Source: Rhodobacterales bacterium
GTDB taxonomy: Bacteria > Pseudomonadota > Alphaproteobacteria > Rhodobacterales > Rhodobacteraceae
Assembly (NCBI GenBank): GCA_025362795.1
Contig: JANYFE010000084.1
Location: forward strand, 1-38,933
Length of the DNA: 38,933 nucleotides
Reading direction: 5' to 3'
Positions within the stretch are counted from its first letter, which is position 1; each line of letters opens with the position of its first letter. The translations under genes were made by a program, and so were the position numbers. Positions 1 through 8,395 of the stretch are shown one piece after another. A model generated the notes under the pieces. The model saw nothing but the letters and a program-made list of their open reading frames with translations, was not told where the DNA came from and did no database searches.

Positions 1-246
1 CTCCTCACACCTTGAATGCCGGGCTGTGGTTCCGGCGCGGTCGTCTCGTCATGGTCATCTCCTCGCATGCGGCAATCATGCCGTTGTTGCGCGGAAAATC
101 CACTTATCCCAACTGTTCAGTTTTCCCGAACCACCTCTGACATCGATCTGGGCCGCTGGCTGAAGGAAAGCTATGTGCTGCCCGCCGGCCCGGCGGACGA
201 GCAGGACTCGGGCCCCGACACCGACCTGCCAAAACGCCCGCAATAA
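1..246 (+). other. Undecided coding remnant at window edge
   Basis: Two overlapping forward frames are open here and neither is recognised. One is open from the window edge to a TGA at 138-140 and could be the 3' end of a gene lying outside the window. The other runs from an ATG at 16 to a TAA at 244-246, and its last ~35 residues (a charged segment followed by a Pro/Asp-rich tail) have natural-looking composition. One reading is that a gene or insertion-element end has lost its frame here. No domain can be named, so this is a possible remnant only. Confidence 0.25.
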
Positions 247-353
247 GGCGGCAATAGACCGACCGAGGCATTTTTCTGCGCCAACCCTCTGGACAGGCCG
301 CAGGGCCTGACGTATCACCCCGCCACCCGAAGGGCTCGCGCCTTTCTAACGGT

Positions 354-429
354 GCCCAGATAGCTCAGTTGGTAGAGCAGCGGATTGAAAATCCGCGTGT
401 CGGCGGTTCAATTCCGTCTCTGGGCACCA
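354..429 (+). tRNA. tRNA-Phe (anticodon GAA)
   Basis: This is a 76-nt cloverleaf with encoded CCA. The acceptor arms GCCCAGA (354-360) and TCTGGGC (419-425) pair perfectly, followed by discriminator A and CCA at 427-429. The anticodon stem GCGGA/TCCGC encloses the loop TTGAAAA, which places anticodon GAA at 387-389. The T arm carries the GTTCAATTC sequence. The gene stands alone. Its 3' side opens onto decayed DNA, a common outcome at tRNA ends used as integration sites. Confidence 0.97.
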
Positions 430-584
430 CTTGAATCAATAGGTTAGACGATTTGCAATCCATTGCCGGATGGGGTTTTCACTTTGGTTTTCATGTTTCT
501 CGTTCCGGTCCCTTCGGCTGGAACCTGCGGATTCGTGCGCAAGATTTTTCCATATTTGTACTTGGGCGCATAGATTTATCCCTA

Positions 585-695
585 AAGGAGCGAGGAAAAA
601 CTGTCGCGCAGAAATCGGAAATCGAGTGGACCGACGCGAGGTGGAACCCAGTGACCGGTTGCACGAAGATCGGACCGGGCTGCGACACCCGCTAG
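585..695 (+). pseudogene. N-terminal scrap of a DUF5131 (phage Gp37/Gp68-like) gene
   Basis: About 27 residues, from codon ~603 to ~683, read [17 protein letters not shown] and continue TKIGPGCD. This is the highly conserved amino-terminal signature of the DUF5131 / phage Gp37-Gp68 family, whose full proteins are usually over 200 residues. The match stops at the second conserved Cys region and a TAG follows at 693-695. A good ribosome-binding sequence (AAGGAG, 585-590) lies at the right distance, but the codon at the expected start is GTC rather than ATG/GTG, so the start is probably mutated. The scrap abuts the bchO-like remnant. The family assignment of this short piece is from recalled family consensus. 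The family is frequent on phages and integrative elements. Confidence 0.7.
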
Positions 696-1008
696 CCACT
701 TCAGCGCCATCCTCGCCATGATGTCACAATGGAATCTGGAAGTCCTGATGCGCCGCTTGCCGCAACAGGACACCCCTTGCCTGCTGATCACCGCCTCAAA
801 CGACCGCGCCGGGCCCGCCAGAGTATCTGAGCGCACCGTAGTCGGCATGCGAAGCGCCCGCTGGCTGGACAGTCCCGGCGACGGTCACCTGGTGCATGAG
901 GAGGCCGCCGACCATGGCGCCCGCTTGAACCGGGACTTCCTCGCAACGCATATCATGAGGCCCGTGCCAAGAATCCCCACTGCACGAACAGTGTTCAAAT
1001 ATTATTGA
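682..1008 (+). pseudogene. bchO: 3' fragment of bchO-like alpha/beta hydrolase
   Basis: In the frame of the ATG at 718 the translation reads ...HFSAILAMMSQWNLEVLMRR, then a strand ending TPCLLITASNDRAGP, then DSPGDGHLVHEE. This is the layout of the C-terminal half of an alpha/beta hydrolase: the AMMxQWDL cap helix, the strand before the catalytic Asp (SNDRA), and the final His in GHLxHEE. The combination is typical of BchO, the putative Mg-chelatase accessory hydrolase encoded with bchI and bchD in photosynthesis gene clusters. The similarity extends upstream of the ATG to about 682, where it meets the DUF5131 scrap. The nucleophile elbow and the N-terminal half are missing, and the last ~20 residues drift from the family before a TGA at 1006-1008. 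No bchI or bchD is next to it. A related non-photosynthetic hydrolase remains possible. Confidence 0.5.
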
Positions 1009-1018
1009 TAAAAATCAA
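1005..1018. promoter_or_regulatory. Perfect FNR/FnrL-type box, orphan
   Basis: TTGAT-AAAA-ATCAA matches the FNR consensus TTGAT-N4-ATCAA at every arm position and lies in a locally AT-rich stretch. It overlaps the stop of the bchO-like fragment and is only 30 bp past the hemC stop, so no intact gene start lies next to it. FnrL is known to control photosynthesis, haem and cbb3 oxidase genes in Rhodobacter relatives. The site may be left over from a deleted neighbour. Binding is inferred from sequence only. Confidence 0.5.
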
Positions 1019-1048
1019 CTTCTTGATAACATTTCACGCGTGCAAGCC

Positions 1049-1984
1049 TTAAAAAAACCCAGGCCCGGCCCGTCCGAGCAGTGCCGCCGCCAGATCGCGG
1101 CCCATCTTCGCGCCATCAGCGACCGCGCCGCGCAATTCCCCGGCGATCACCTTCGACCCATCCATCCGCAAAATCTCGCCCCGCAGCCAAAGCTGGTCGC
1201 CCTCCAGAACTGCCAGCCCGGCAATCGGCGTCTCGCAGGATCCGTCCAGCGCCTGCAAGAACGCCCGCTCGGCCGCTAACCGTTGCCCGGTTGGCCCGTG
1301 ATGAATCTCCGCCAGCATCGCTTCCGCCCGCGCATTCCCAACCCGCCGTTCCACCCCGATCGCGCCCTGCGCCACCGCCGGCAGCATCTCTGTAACCTCA
1401 ATCGCTGCCCGCGCCATATGGGCCAATCCCAGCCGATTCAGCCCGGCCATCGCAAGGAACGTCGCCGCCGCCACGCCCGCGTCAAGCTTGCGCATGCGCG
1501 TCTGCACATTCCCGCGAAACTCGACCAACTTCAGATCCGGCCGCCGGTGCAACACCTGCGCCCGCCGCCGCAACGAGGACGACCCGACAACCGCCCCGAC
1601 CGGCAACGCCATCAGCGAGGCCACCTGTGTTGATACAAACCCATCCCGCACATCCTCGCGTGGCAGATAGCAGTCCAAGATCAGCCCCTCTGGCTGCAAC
1701 GTCGGCATGTCCTTCATCGAGTGGACGGCAATATCAATCGCGCCCGCCAGCAGTGCCTCTTCGATTTCGCGGGTGAACAGCCCCTTGCCGCCGATCTCCT
1801 TCAGCGCCTTGTCTTGAATCTGGTCGCCCATGACCTTGATCACCACGATTTCGAACGCAGCCTCCGGCAACCCAAAAGCCGCCATCAAACAGCGCCGCAC
1901 CTCATGCGCCTGCCACAACGCGAGGGGCGAGCCGCGTGTGCCGATCTTGAAGGGTTGGGCGGGGGCGGGCATCTGATACGTCAT
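1049..1984 (-). CDS. hemC: Hydroxymethylbilane synthase (porphobilinogen deaminase)
   Basis: This cytosolic enzyme joins four porphobilinogen molecules into hydroxymethylbilane, the linear precursor of uroporphyrinogen III. The protein has 311 residues, normal for HemC. Family features include KIGTRGSPLALWQA near the N-terminus, the GGKGLFTREIEEALL segment, HSMKDMPT, the Arg-rich GSSSLRRRAQ motif that binds the growing chain, and DGSCETPIAG with Cys ~250 carrying the dipyrromethane cofactor. I chose the ATG at 1984 because the segment upstream of it is not family-like; a second ATG at 1972 is also possible. It is divergent from hemE, with about 88 bp between the starts, so the two genes probably share a regulatory region for tetrapyrrole synthesis. 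The stop is followed by an AT-rich region with the orphan FNR box. Confidence 0.95.
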   Translation of the reverse strand: MTYQMPAPAQPFKIGTRGSPLALWQAHEVRRCLMAAFGLPEAAFEIVVIKVMGDQIQDKALKEIGGKGLFTREIEEALLAGAIDIAVHSMKDMPTLQPEGLILDCYLPREDVRDGFVSTQVASLMALPVGAVVGSSSLRRRAQVLHRRPDLKLVEFRGNVQTRMRKLDAGVAAATFLAMAGLNRLGLAHMARAAIEVTEMLPAVAQGAIGVERRVGNARAEAMLAEIHHGPTGQRLAAERAFLQALDGSCETPIAGLAVLEGDQLWLRGEILRMDGSKVIAGELRGAVADGAKMGRDLAAALLGRAGPGFF

Positions 1985-2072
1985 GGCCAAGGCATAGCAA
2001 TGTCGTCTTGCGCTGACAACCACACCCCCCTACGCATTGCCACGCCGATCCTGTCCCAAGACGAGGCCTGAG

Positions 2073-3101
2073 ATGACCACCAAACTGATTTTGCGTGCGC
2101 TGGCCGGTGAAACGCTGCCGACCCCGCCCATCTGGATGATGCGACAGGCTGGACGCTATCTGCCGGAATACCGGGCCACCCGCGCGAAAGCCGGGGATTT
2201 CCTGTCGCTGTGCTACAATTCCGACCTCGCAGCCGAAGTCACGCTGCAACCGATCCGTCGTTATGGGTTCGACGCGGCCATCCTGTTCGCTGACATCCTG
2301 CTGCTGCCCCAGGCCCTCGGGGCCGATCTGTGGTTCGAGGGCGGCGAAGGCCCCCGCCTGTCGACCATCACCACGATGGCGGGCGTCCGGGCCCTGAAAC
2401 CCGCTGATGCCATTCACGACCACCTTGCCCCGATTTATCAGACGGTCCGCATCCTGACTAGCGAACTCCCGCGCGAAACCACCCTCATCGGTTTTGCAGG
2501 CGCACCCTGGACCGTCGCCAGCTATATGATCGCCGGGCGCGGCACCAAGGATCAAGGCCCCGCCCACGCCCTGAAATCCGCAGACCGCGCCACCTTCACC
2601 GCCCTGATTGACCGCATCACCCAAGGCACAATCGAATACCTGTCGATGCAGGTTCAGGCCGGGGCAGAGGTGATCAAGCTGTTCGACTCCTGGGCCGGAT
2701 CACTCAAAGGTCAGGATTTCACCGATTTCGCCGTCAAACCCGTTGCATGCATCATCGCAACGCTGAAAGCCCGCCACCCCGGCTTGCCGATCATCGCCTT
2801 TCCACGTGAAGCGGGCGACGGCTACATCGGCTTTGCCAAAGCCACGGGCGCCGACTGCGTGGCGTTGGACAATTCCATCACCCCGGAATGGGCGGCCGAC
2901 CAGGTGCAACCTTCGGGCTGTGTCCAAGGCAATCTTGACCCCGCCCATATGGTGACCGGCGGTCAGGGGCTGACCGACGCCACCCGCCGCGTGGTCCAGG
3001 CTTTCCGGGGCGGCCCCCATATCTTCAACCTTGGCCACGGCATCACACCCGAGGCAAACCCCGACAATGTCGCGCGGATGATCGAGGCGGTGCGCGGCTA
3101 G
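2073..3101 (+). CDS. hemE: Uroporphyrinogen decarboxylase
   Basis: HemE removes the four acetate carboxyls of uroporphyrinogen III to give coproporphyrinogen III in the cytosol. The 342-residue protein has the usual length. It shows the N-terminal [17 protein letters not shown] signature, whose Arg residues bind the substrate carboxylates, and the second family signature [16 protein letters not shown] around residues 145-160. It also has the conserved Asp in the DSWAG segment, and a C-terminal FNLGHGITP motif. The ATG at 2073 is favoured over an upstream in-frame ATG at 2037 because the conserved N-terminus begins a few residues after it. It is divergent from hemC, and together they cover two of the steps from porphobilinogen towards haem. 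Confidence 0.96.
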   Translation: MTTKLILRALAGETLPTPPIWMMRQAGRYLPEYRATRAKAGDFLSLCYNSDLAAEVTLQPIRRYGFDAAILFADILLLPQALGADLWFEGGEGPRLSTITTMAGVRALKPADAIHDHLAPIYQTVRILTSELPRETTLIGFAGAPWTVASYMIAGRGTKDQGPAHALKSADRATFTALIDRITQGTIEYLSMQVQAGAEVIKLFDSWAGSLKGQDFTDFAVKPVACIIATLKARHPGLPIIAFPREAGDGYIGFAKATGADCVALDNSITPEWAADQVQPSGCVQGNLDPAHMVTGGQGLTDATRRVVQAFRGGPHIFNLGHGITPEANPDNVARMIEAVRG

Positions 3102-3234
3102 CGCCGGGGGCTTTGGCAATTCCCCAAAAGCTGACGTTCACCTCGACACGCGGCGCGAATGCCTGTCAGATGCAGCGAAGGGCGCGACCGACACTGGGAA
3201 AAGCCGTCTATCGGGCCGGAATAGGGCGAAAGGC

Positions 3235-4485
3235 ATGATGACCATCAAAATCCTGCACACCGCAGACCTGCACCTGGACTCGCCTCTCGCCAGTCTGGCC
3301 CTGCGGGACGAGGCGTTGCAGGCGCGGGTGCTGACCGCATCACGGCGGGCGCTGGAAAAGATGGTCGACTTCTGCATTGCCGAGGGGGTCGCGGCTCTGC
3401 TGATTTCGGGCGATCTGTATGACAGGGCCGAACGCAGCGCCAAGACCGCCGCCTATCTTTCCTTTCAGATGGACCGCCTGCGTCAGGCCGGGGTGCGGGT
3501 CTTTTATATCAAAGGCAATCACGACGCCGAAAACCCTATCTCGGGTGAAATTGACCTGCCCGGCAATGTCCATGTCTTTGACGGGCGGGGTGGACGGGTG
3601 CAACTGACCCCCGATGTCTGGGTTCACGGCGTCAGTTTCCGCGACCGCCATGCGCCAGAAAGTCTGGTTGGCAAGTTTGGCGCGCCCGAACCGGGTGCGG
3701 TCAACATCGCGATGCTGCACACTTCGCTGACCGGAGCCACCGGGCATGACCCTTATGCGCCTTGCGCGGTTGCGGACCTGACTGCGACCGGCTTTGACTA
3801 TTGGGCCTTGGGCCATATCCACAAACGGCAGGTCCATGCCAGTGCACCCTGGGTGGTGATGCCCGGCAATCCGCAAGGCCGCGACATTGGCGAAGCGGGG
3901 GCGAAATCGGCCACGCTTCTGACAATTTCGAATGGCCTGATCTCGATTGCCGAAGTACCGACCTCCACTGTCGAATTCCGCGAAAGCCGCGTTTCGCTGG
4001 CGGGCCTTGATGACGACGACGCGGTCCGCGCCGCACTGCGCAGCCATGTGCAGGCAGAGGCGGCAACCGTCGCCGACAGCGCCATCCTGCGTCTGACCCT
4101 GACCGGGGCGACACCGCGTGCCTGGCAGTTACGCCGTGACCGTGACATCTGGGCAGAGGCGCTTAAGCATCTGTGCGAAGACACCGGCTGCCTGTGGATC
4201 GAAAAACTGACGCTGGATGTCACCACCCCCGCGGCAGCCGCGAGCCCGAATGACGCCGTGGCAGAGGTGCAAGCCCTCATGGCGCGGATCGCCAGCGAAG
4301 AGGGCTTTCGCGCCCTTGCCCGGCAAGAGCTGGAACAGCTGCTGGCCCTGCTGCCACAACCCCGTCGCGCCGCTTTGGCCCCCAACCCAGCCGCGCAGGC
4401 CGCATTGCTGGACCGGCTGACCCGGGATGCAGCGCTGGCCATGACCGCCGCGATGCGCGGTGCCGATGCGGACGACGCGCAATGA
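3235..4485 (+). CDS. yhaO: YhaO/SbcD-like DNA repair metallophosphoesterase
   Basis: This is a 416-residue Mre11/SbcD-type calcineurin-like phosphoesterase. It shows the nuclease motifs in order: ILHTADLHLDSPL (D and H ligands, residues ~5-17), ISGDLYDRA (~60-68), YIKGNHDAE (~97-105), a later MLHTS, and YWALGHIHKRQ (~190-200). The C-terminal ~150 residues are a family-specific extension. The architecture matches YhaO of Bacillus, the nuclease partner of a large SMC-like ATPase. The ATG at 3235 (or the next codon, 3238) follows GGGCGAAAGG. The stop overlaps the start of the downstream ATPase gene in an ATGA, which points to translational coupling and a nuclease-ATPase complex acting on DNA ends, as in SbcCD. 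The substrate in this organism is not known. Confidence 0.88.
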   Translation: MMTIKILHTADLHLDSPLASLALRDEALQARVLTASRRALEKMVDFCIAEGVAALLISGDLYDRAERSAKTAAYLSFQMDRLRQAGVRVFYIKGNHDAENPISGEIDLPGNVHVFDGRGGRVQLTPDVWVHGVSFRDRHAPESLVGKFGAPEPGAVNIAMLHTSLTGATGHDPYAPCAVADLTATGFDYWALGHIHKRQVHASAPWVVMPGNPQGRDIGEAGAKSATLLTISNGLISIAEVPTSTVEFRESRVSLAGLDDDDAVRAALRSHVQAEAATVADSAILRLTLTGATPRAWQLRRDRDIWAEALKHLCEDTGCLWIEKLTLDVTTPAAAASPNDAVAEVQALMARIASEEGFRALARQELEQLLALLPQPRRAALAPNPAAQAALLDRLTRDAALAMTAAMRGADADDAQ

Positions 4486-7400
4486 TGCGCCTGCGCCGGC
4501 TTGATCTGACCCGCTTTGGCCATTTCAACGATCACAGCATTGATCTTGGGCCGGCCGTGCCCGGCGCGTCAGATTTCCACATCATCTATGGCCCGAACGA
4601 GGCGGGCAAGACGACGCTGATGGAGGCCTATCTGCGCCTGATCTATGGGTTTCCGATGCGTGACAGCTATGGCTTCAAACACCCGCTGAACACGCTGCAA
4701 GTCGGCGGGCTGGTGGAGATTGGCGGCGCAGGCACCGAACTGGTCCGGGTGAAAAAGACCGCAAATTCGCTTTTGGACCAGCACGGCGATGCCATCCCGG
4801 AAACCCAGCTACACGCTTGTCTTGGTGGGATCGGGCAGGATGACTATCGCAAGTTATTTTGCCTGGATGACGCGACCATTGAGGCGGGCGGCGATGAAAT
4901 CACCAACAGCAAGGGCGATATTGGCCGCCTGTTGTTTGCGGCCGCCGCCGGAATCGGTGATCTGACGGGCGCGCTGGATCAGGTCGCCGCCCGCGCTGAC
5001 AGTTTTTACAAGAAAGGTGCCAGCAAGACCACCTTCGCGGGGCTGAAGCGCGAACTGGACGCAACGACCGCCGGGATCAAAGAAGTGGATGTTTCAGCCA
5101 GCCTATATCGCGGCCTGCGCACCACGCTGGATGCCGCAAAGGTGAGCGAAGCCGCGGCGCGTCTGGCCAAAGCCACCGCAGAGCGTCGCAAAAGCGAGTT
5201 GTCCGCCCTGATCGCCGCCCATCCCATCGCCACCGACCTGCGTGACGCCGAAGCGGCCTTGCTGCCCTTCGCGCATTATCCACAGACGCTTGATATCGAT
5301 CCAGAGTCTCTGGTTGAAATGATCAAGACCCGTGTCGCACTTGAGTCCAAGTGCGATCAACTGGCACATGCGTTTCAAGAGGCGCAGAGCCGCCGAGATG
5401 CCTTGGTCTTGCGTCCCGACGTTCTGGAATTGGGCACCGATATTCTGACACTTGAAGGGATGCTGGGCCGCATGGAAGGTGCGCTGGCCGATCTGCCGAT
5501 CCGCACGGCAGAGCGCGCCGAAGAATTGGCAAAAATGCGGGCGAAACTAATGGAAATGGGATTGGCACCGGGCGACGACCCGACCCGTTTTGTGCTGCCG
5601 GAGCATCGGCTGCTGAGCCTTGAACGTCTGGCGCAAAATTGGCGCGAGGCCGAAGCATCCCATGCCACTGCAAATGCCGAGCATCGCAAGGCCAGCGTCG
5701 CACAGGATATCAGCGCCGCCCAGCTTGCAGCCGCCGAAACCGCCGTCACCATCGGCCCTGAGGTCAGCGAAATCCTGACACGTTTTGATGCCACCCGCTG
5801 TGTCGATGACAATCGTGCCGCCCTGCACCGGCTTGGTCTAGCTGAAATCACAGCTGTGCAGCGCTTGCGGGACTTGGCCCGTGACACGGTGACCTTTGCC
5901 ACCCTGCCGGTGCCGGCTGTGTCACAGCGGCAGGCAGAAGGTCTGGTGATCGACACGCTTAAAGCACAGCAACACCTCGAAACCCTAGGCAACACTTGTG
6001 CCAGCGCGGCTGACAAATTTGCCAGGGCACAGGCCAGGCTGCGCATTCTGGTGGCCGCACCGGATCTTGTCACCGACGACCTTGCCCGGACCAGCCGCGC
6101 CGCGCGCGACGCAAACTGGGTGCGCCACCGCGCCGCCTTGTCCGCAGAGACCGCCGACCTGTTTTTGCGCAGCATGCAGCACGACGACAACGCAACCGCA
6201 TTGCGTCAGGCCCAGACCCGCGAGATTGCCGAATATCATCAGGCACTGATGGCAGAGGCCGAGGCCGCGGCAGAACACCAGACCGCCCTGACGGCGCTGC
6301 ATGCCGCGCAGGTGACGCAGGCTGGCCTGACCGAAACCCTGACCCGCCACCTTGCCACGCTGGGTTTGCGGCCTGATCTGTCTGCTGCCGATCTGGCGGA
6401 CTGGCTGCGCCAGCATGCAGCGGCCCTAGTCGCCCGGAATGACCTGAACGCGGTGCAGGACGCGACTGCCACTGCCCGCCGTGATGCCGCGGCGCTACAT
6501 CACGCTCTGGCCGCTGTGCCCGGTATGCCTGAGGCTGACCTCGACACGCTGTTCCGCATCGCGCGGGGCCGATCCGAAACCCGCGCCGCTCAACTGGCCG
6601 AGGTCAAGGCCAAACGCGACGCCCATGACCGCATCGCCGCGGATCTGGCCCTGCGCCACGCCGTGCTGCGCGACGCCCGCACCGCCAGTACCGCCGCAGC
6701 CACACTATGGCAAACCGAGGCCAGCACCGCATTGTCCGCCGAAACGCCCCTTGAACATCTGCGCGATGGTTTGCAGGGTCTGCGGTCCTTGCGGGAAATC
6801 AACGAAACCATCGGCGGCCTGACCCGGCAGATCACCAGCATGGCGCGTGACCGTGACATGTTCACCGGACGCGCCACAGCGCTTGCCGCGCACCGCTTTA
6901 TCCGCGCCGGACAGTCGCCGCTGGACACCTATCGCAGCGCCCGCACCGATTTGACCGAGGCCGAACTGGCGCTGACTGACTGGCAGGCGTTGACCACTGC
7001 AATGGAGGTGGCGCAGGCCGCCGAGAACAGTGCGCGTCTGGCGCTGGAGATCCAGGATGCACAGACCCGCAAACTCGCCGAAATTTTCGCAGCGAACATC
7101 CCGGTGGCCACGCTGCAGGATTTGCGCAGTGCCGTGGCACAAGGCAAACGCGCCATCGATCTGCGCAGCGCAATTGCCAAATGCACAACGTCCCTTGTTG
7201 CGCGGCTTGGCGTCGACAACCGCGCCGCAGCAGAGGCGGCCCTGAGCGCCCAGCCATTTGATGCGGCAGAGGCGGAACTTGCGGCACTGGCAGAGCAAAC
7301 CCCGCGTCTGACCCAAGCCTATGAATCCGCCATTGCCGACCGCAGCGCGGCCCAGTCCGCACTGGACCGCGTTCAGGGCGACGCCGATGTGGCCCGGCGC

Positions 7401-7931
7401 ACCGCGCTGCTGCGCACCATCGAGATGGACATGCAGGAAGGCACCCTGCGCTATCTGGAAGACCGCTTTGCCCACCTACTGGCCGAACGCGCCATCCGCC
7501 GCTACCGCGACACCCATCGCGGTGGCATGCTGGTGGCGACCGAAACCGCCTTCCGCATCCTGACCAACGCCGCCTATGCAACGCTGTCGACCCGGCCCGA
7601 GGGCGCCTCTGAAACGCTGGTGGCGATCCAGACGGCGGATGGCAGCGCCAAACAGGCGCATGAGATGTCCAAAGGCACGCGGTTCCAATTGTATCTTGCC
7701 CTGCGCGCCGCTGCTTATGAACAGGTTGCGGCGGGTGGCACGATATTGCCGTTCTTTTGCGATGACATCTTTGAAACCTTCGACGAAAGCCGAACCCGCG
7801 CCGCCTGCGGCCTGATGCACCAAATCGGCCAGCGGGGTCAGGCGATCTACCTGACGCACCACAAACATGTCGTCGACATCGCCCGCGACCTGTGCGGCGC
7901 GGGTGTTCGGATCCACAATCTGGTGGCGTGA
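4482..7931 (+). CDS. yhaN: YhaN-type SMC-like AAA ATPase
   Basis: This is a very large (1149 residues) SbcC/Rad50-like ATPase. The N-terminal lobe has LRRLDLTRFGHF and the Walker A GPNEAGKTT at residues 37-45, typical of the YhaN group. The middle ~800 residues are Ala-, Glu- and Arg-rich with heptad-like character, consistent with long coiled coils that fold the two ATPase halves together. The C-terminal lobe has a signature-like EMSKGTRFQLYLALRAA (~1060-1076), Walker B ILPFFCDDIFETFDE (~1089-1103) and a following YLTHHKH switch. It overlaps the YhaO-like nuclease gene by four bases. No classical SbcC zinc hook (CxxC) was seen in the middle region. By analogy it is the motor subunit of a DNA-end-processing nuclease. 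Confidence 0.87.
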   Translation: MMRLRRLDLTRFGHFNDHSIDLGPAVPGASDFHIIYGPNEAGKTTLMEAYLRLIYGFPMRDSYGFKHPLNTLQVGGLVEIGGAGTELVRVKKTANSLLDQHGDAIPETQLHACLGGIGQDDYRKLFCLDDATIEAGGDEITNSKGDIGRLLFAAAAGIGDLTGALDQVAARADSFYKKGASKTTFAGLKRELDATTAGIKEVDVSASLYRGLRTTLDAAKVSEAAARLAKATAERRKSELSALIAAHPIATDLRDAEAALLPFAHYPQTLDIDPESLVEMIKTRVALESKCDQLAHAFQEAQSRRDALVLRPDVLELGTDILTLEGMLGRMEGALADLPIRTAERAEELAKMRAKLMEMGLAPGDDPTRFVLPEHRLLSLERLAQNWREAEASHATANAEHRKASVAQDISAAQLAAAETAVTIGPEVSEILTRFDATRCVDDNRAALHRLGLAEITAVQRLRDLARDTVTFATLPVPAVSQRQAEGLVIDTLKAQQHLETLGNTCASAADKFARAQARLRILVAAPDLVTDDLARTSRAARDANWVRHRAALSAETADLFLRSMQHDDNATALRQAQTREIAEYHQALMAEAEAAAEHQTALTALHAAQVTQAGLTETLTRHLATLGLRPDLSAADLADWLRQHAAALVARNDLNAVQDATATARRDAAALHHALAAVPGMPEADLDTLFRIARGRSETRAAQLAEVKAKRDAHDRIAADLALRHAVLRDARTASTAAATLWQTEASTALSAETPLEHLRDGLQGLRSLREINETIGGLTRQITSMARDRDMFTGRATALAAHRFIRAGQSPLDTYRSARTDLTEAELALTDWQALTTAMEVAQAAENSARLALEIQDAQTRKLAEIFAANIPVATLQDLRSAVAQGKRAIDLRSAIAKCTTSLVARLGVDNRAAAEAALSAQPFDAAEAELAALAEQTPRLTQAYESAIADRSAAQSALDRVQGDADVARRTALLRTIEMDMQEGTLRYLEDRFAHLLAERAIRRYRDTHRGGMLVATETAFRILTNAAYATLSTRPEGASETLVAIQTADGSAKQAHEMSKGTRFQLYLALRAAAYEQVAAGGTILPFFCDDIFETFDESRTRAACGLMHQIGQRGQAIYLTHHKHVVDIARDLCGAGVRIHNLVA

Positions 7932-8088
7932 ACGCGCCGCAGCCTCGTGCCGTCTCGCGGCGGCCGGGGATCAGCATTTGCCGCTCTTTGGCGTGGCCAG
8001 TGTCCATCGCCCTGGCCAGCGTGCAGATTCGGGAGCACAGCGGCGGCGGCAGATCCAAAAGGATCCGTGCCTGAGCGACTGTTTACAC

Positions 8089-8178
8089 TGGCGGAGGAGG
8101 TGGGATTTGAACCCACGGTAGGCTTTCACCTACGTCGGTTTTCAAGACCGGTGCGATAAACCACTCCGCCACTCCTCC
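8089..8178 (-). tRNA. tRNA-Ser (anticodon TGA)
   Basis: This is a 90-nt tRNA with a long variable arm, as expected for serine. The acceptor GGAGGAG (8172-8178 on the complement) pairs with CTCCTCC, followed by discriminator G and an encoded CCA (8089-8091). The anticodon loop CTTGAAA gives TGA, complementary to TCA at 8142-8144. The outermost anticodon-stem pair appears to be C-A rather than C-G, a small departure from the usual form. Confidence 0.95.
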
Positions 8179-8395
8179 GACGGCGGCGGCATAGCCTGCA
8201 TCCCCTGATTCTGAAAGACCTGTGATCGGGTGATTTCCGCTGAACCCCTTGGCCACCCTTTCCACCCGGCACCCAAGCCGCTATGATGCGGCGCGAACCG
8301 GTGGGCTGGGTCACACAAACAGACCGGACACGGCAGGATCCCCGGCATCCGGGGCAATCAAGCGCGGCGACAGACCGCGTGGGGCATAGGGGCTG

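Noticed and set aside
1902-2624. Minus-strand frame of 240 residues across the hemC/hemE starts
   Set aside because: Gly/Gln-rich composition and overlap with two certain genes mark it as a shadow frame.
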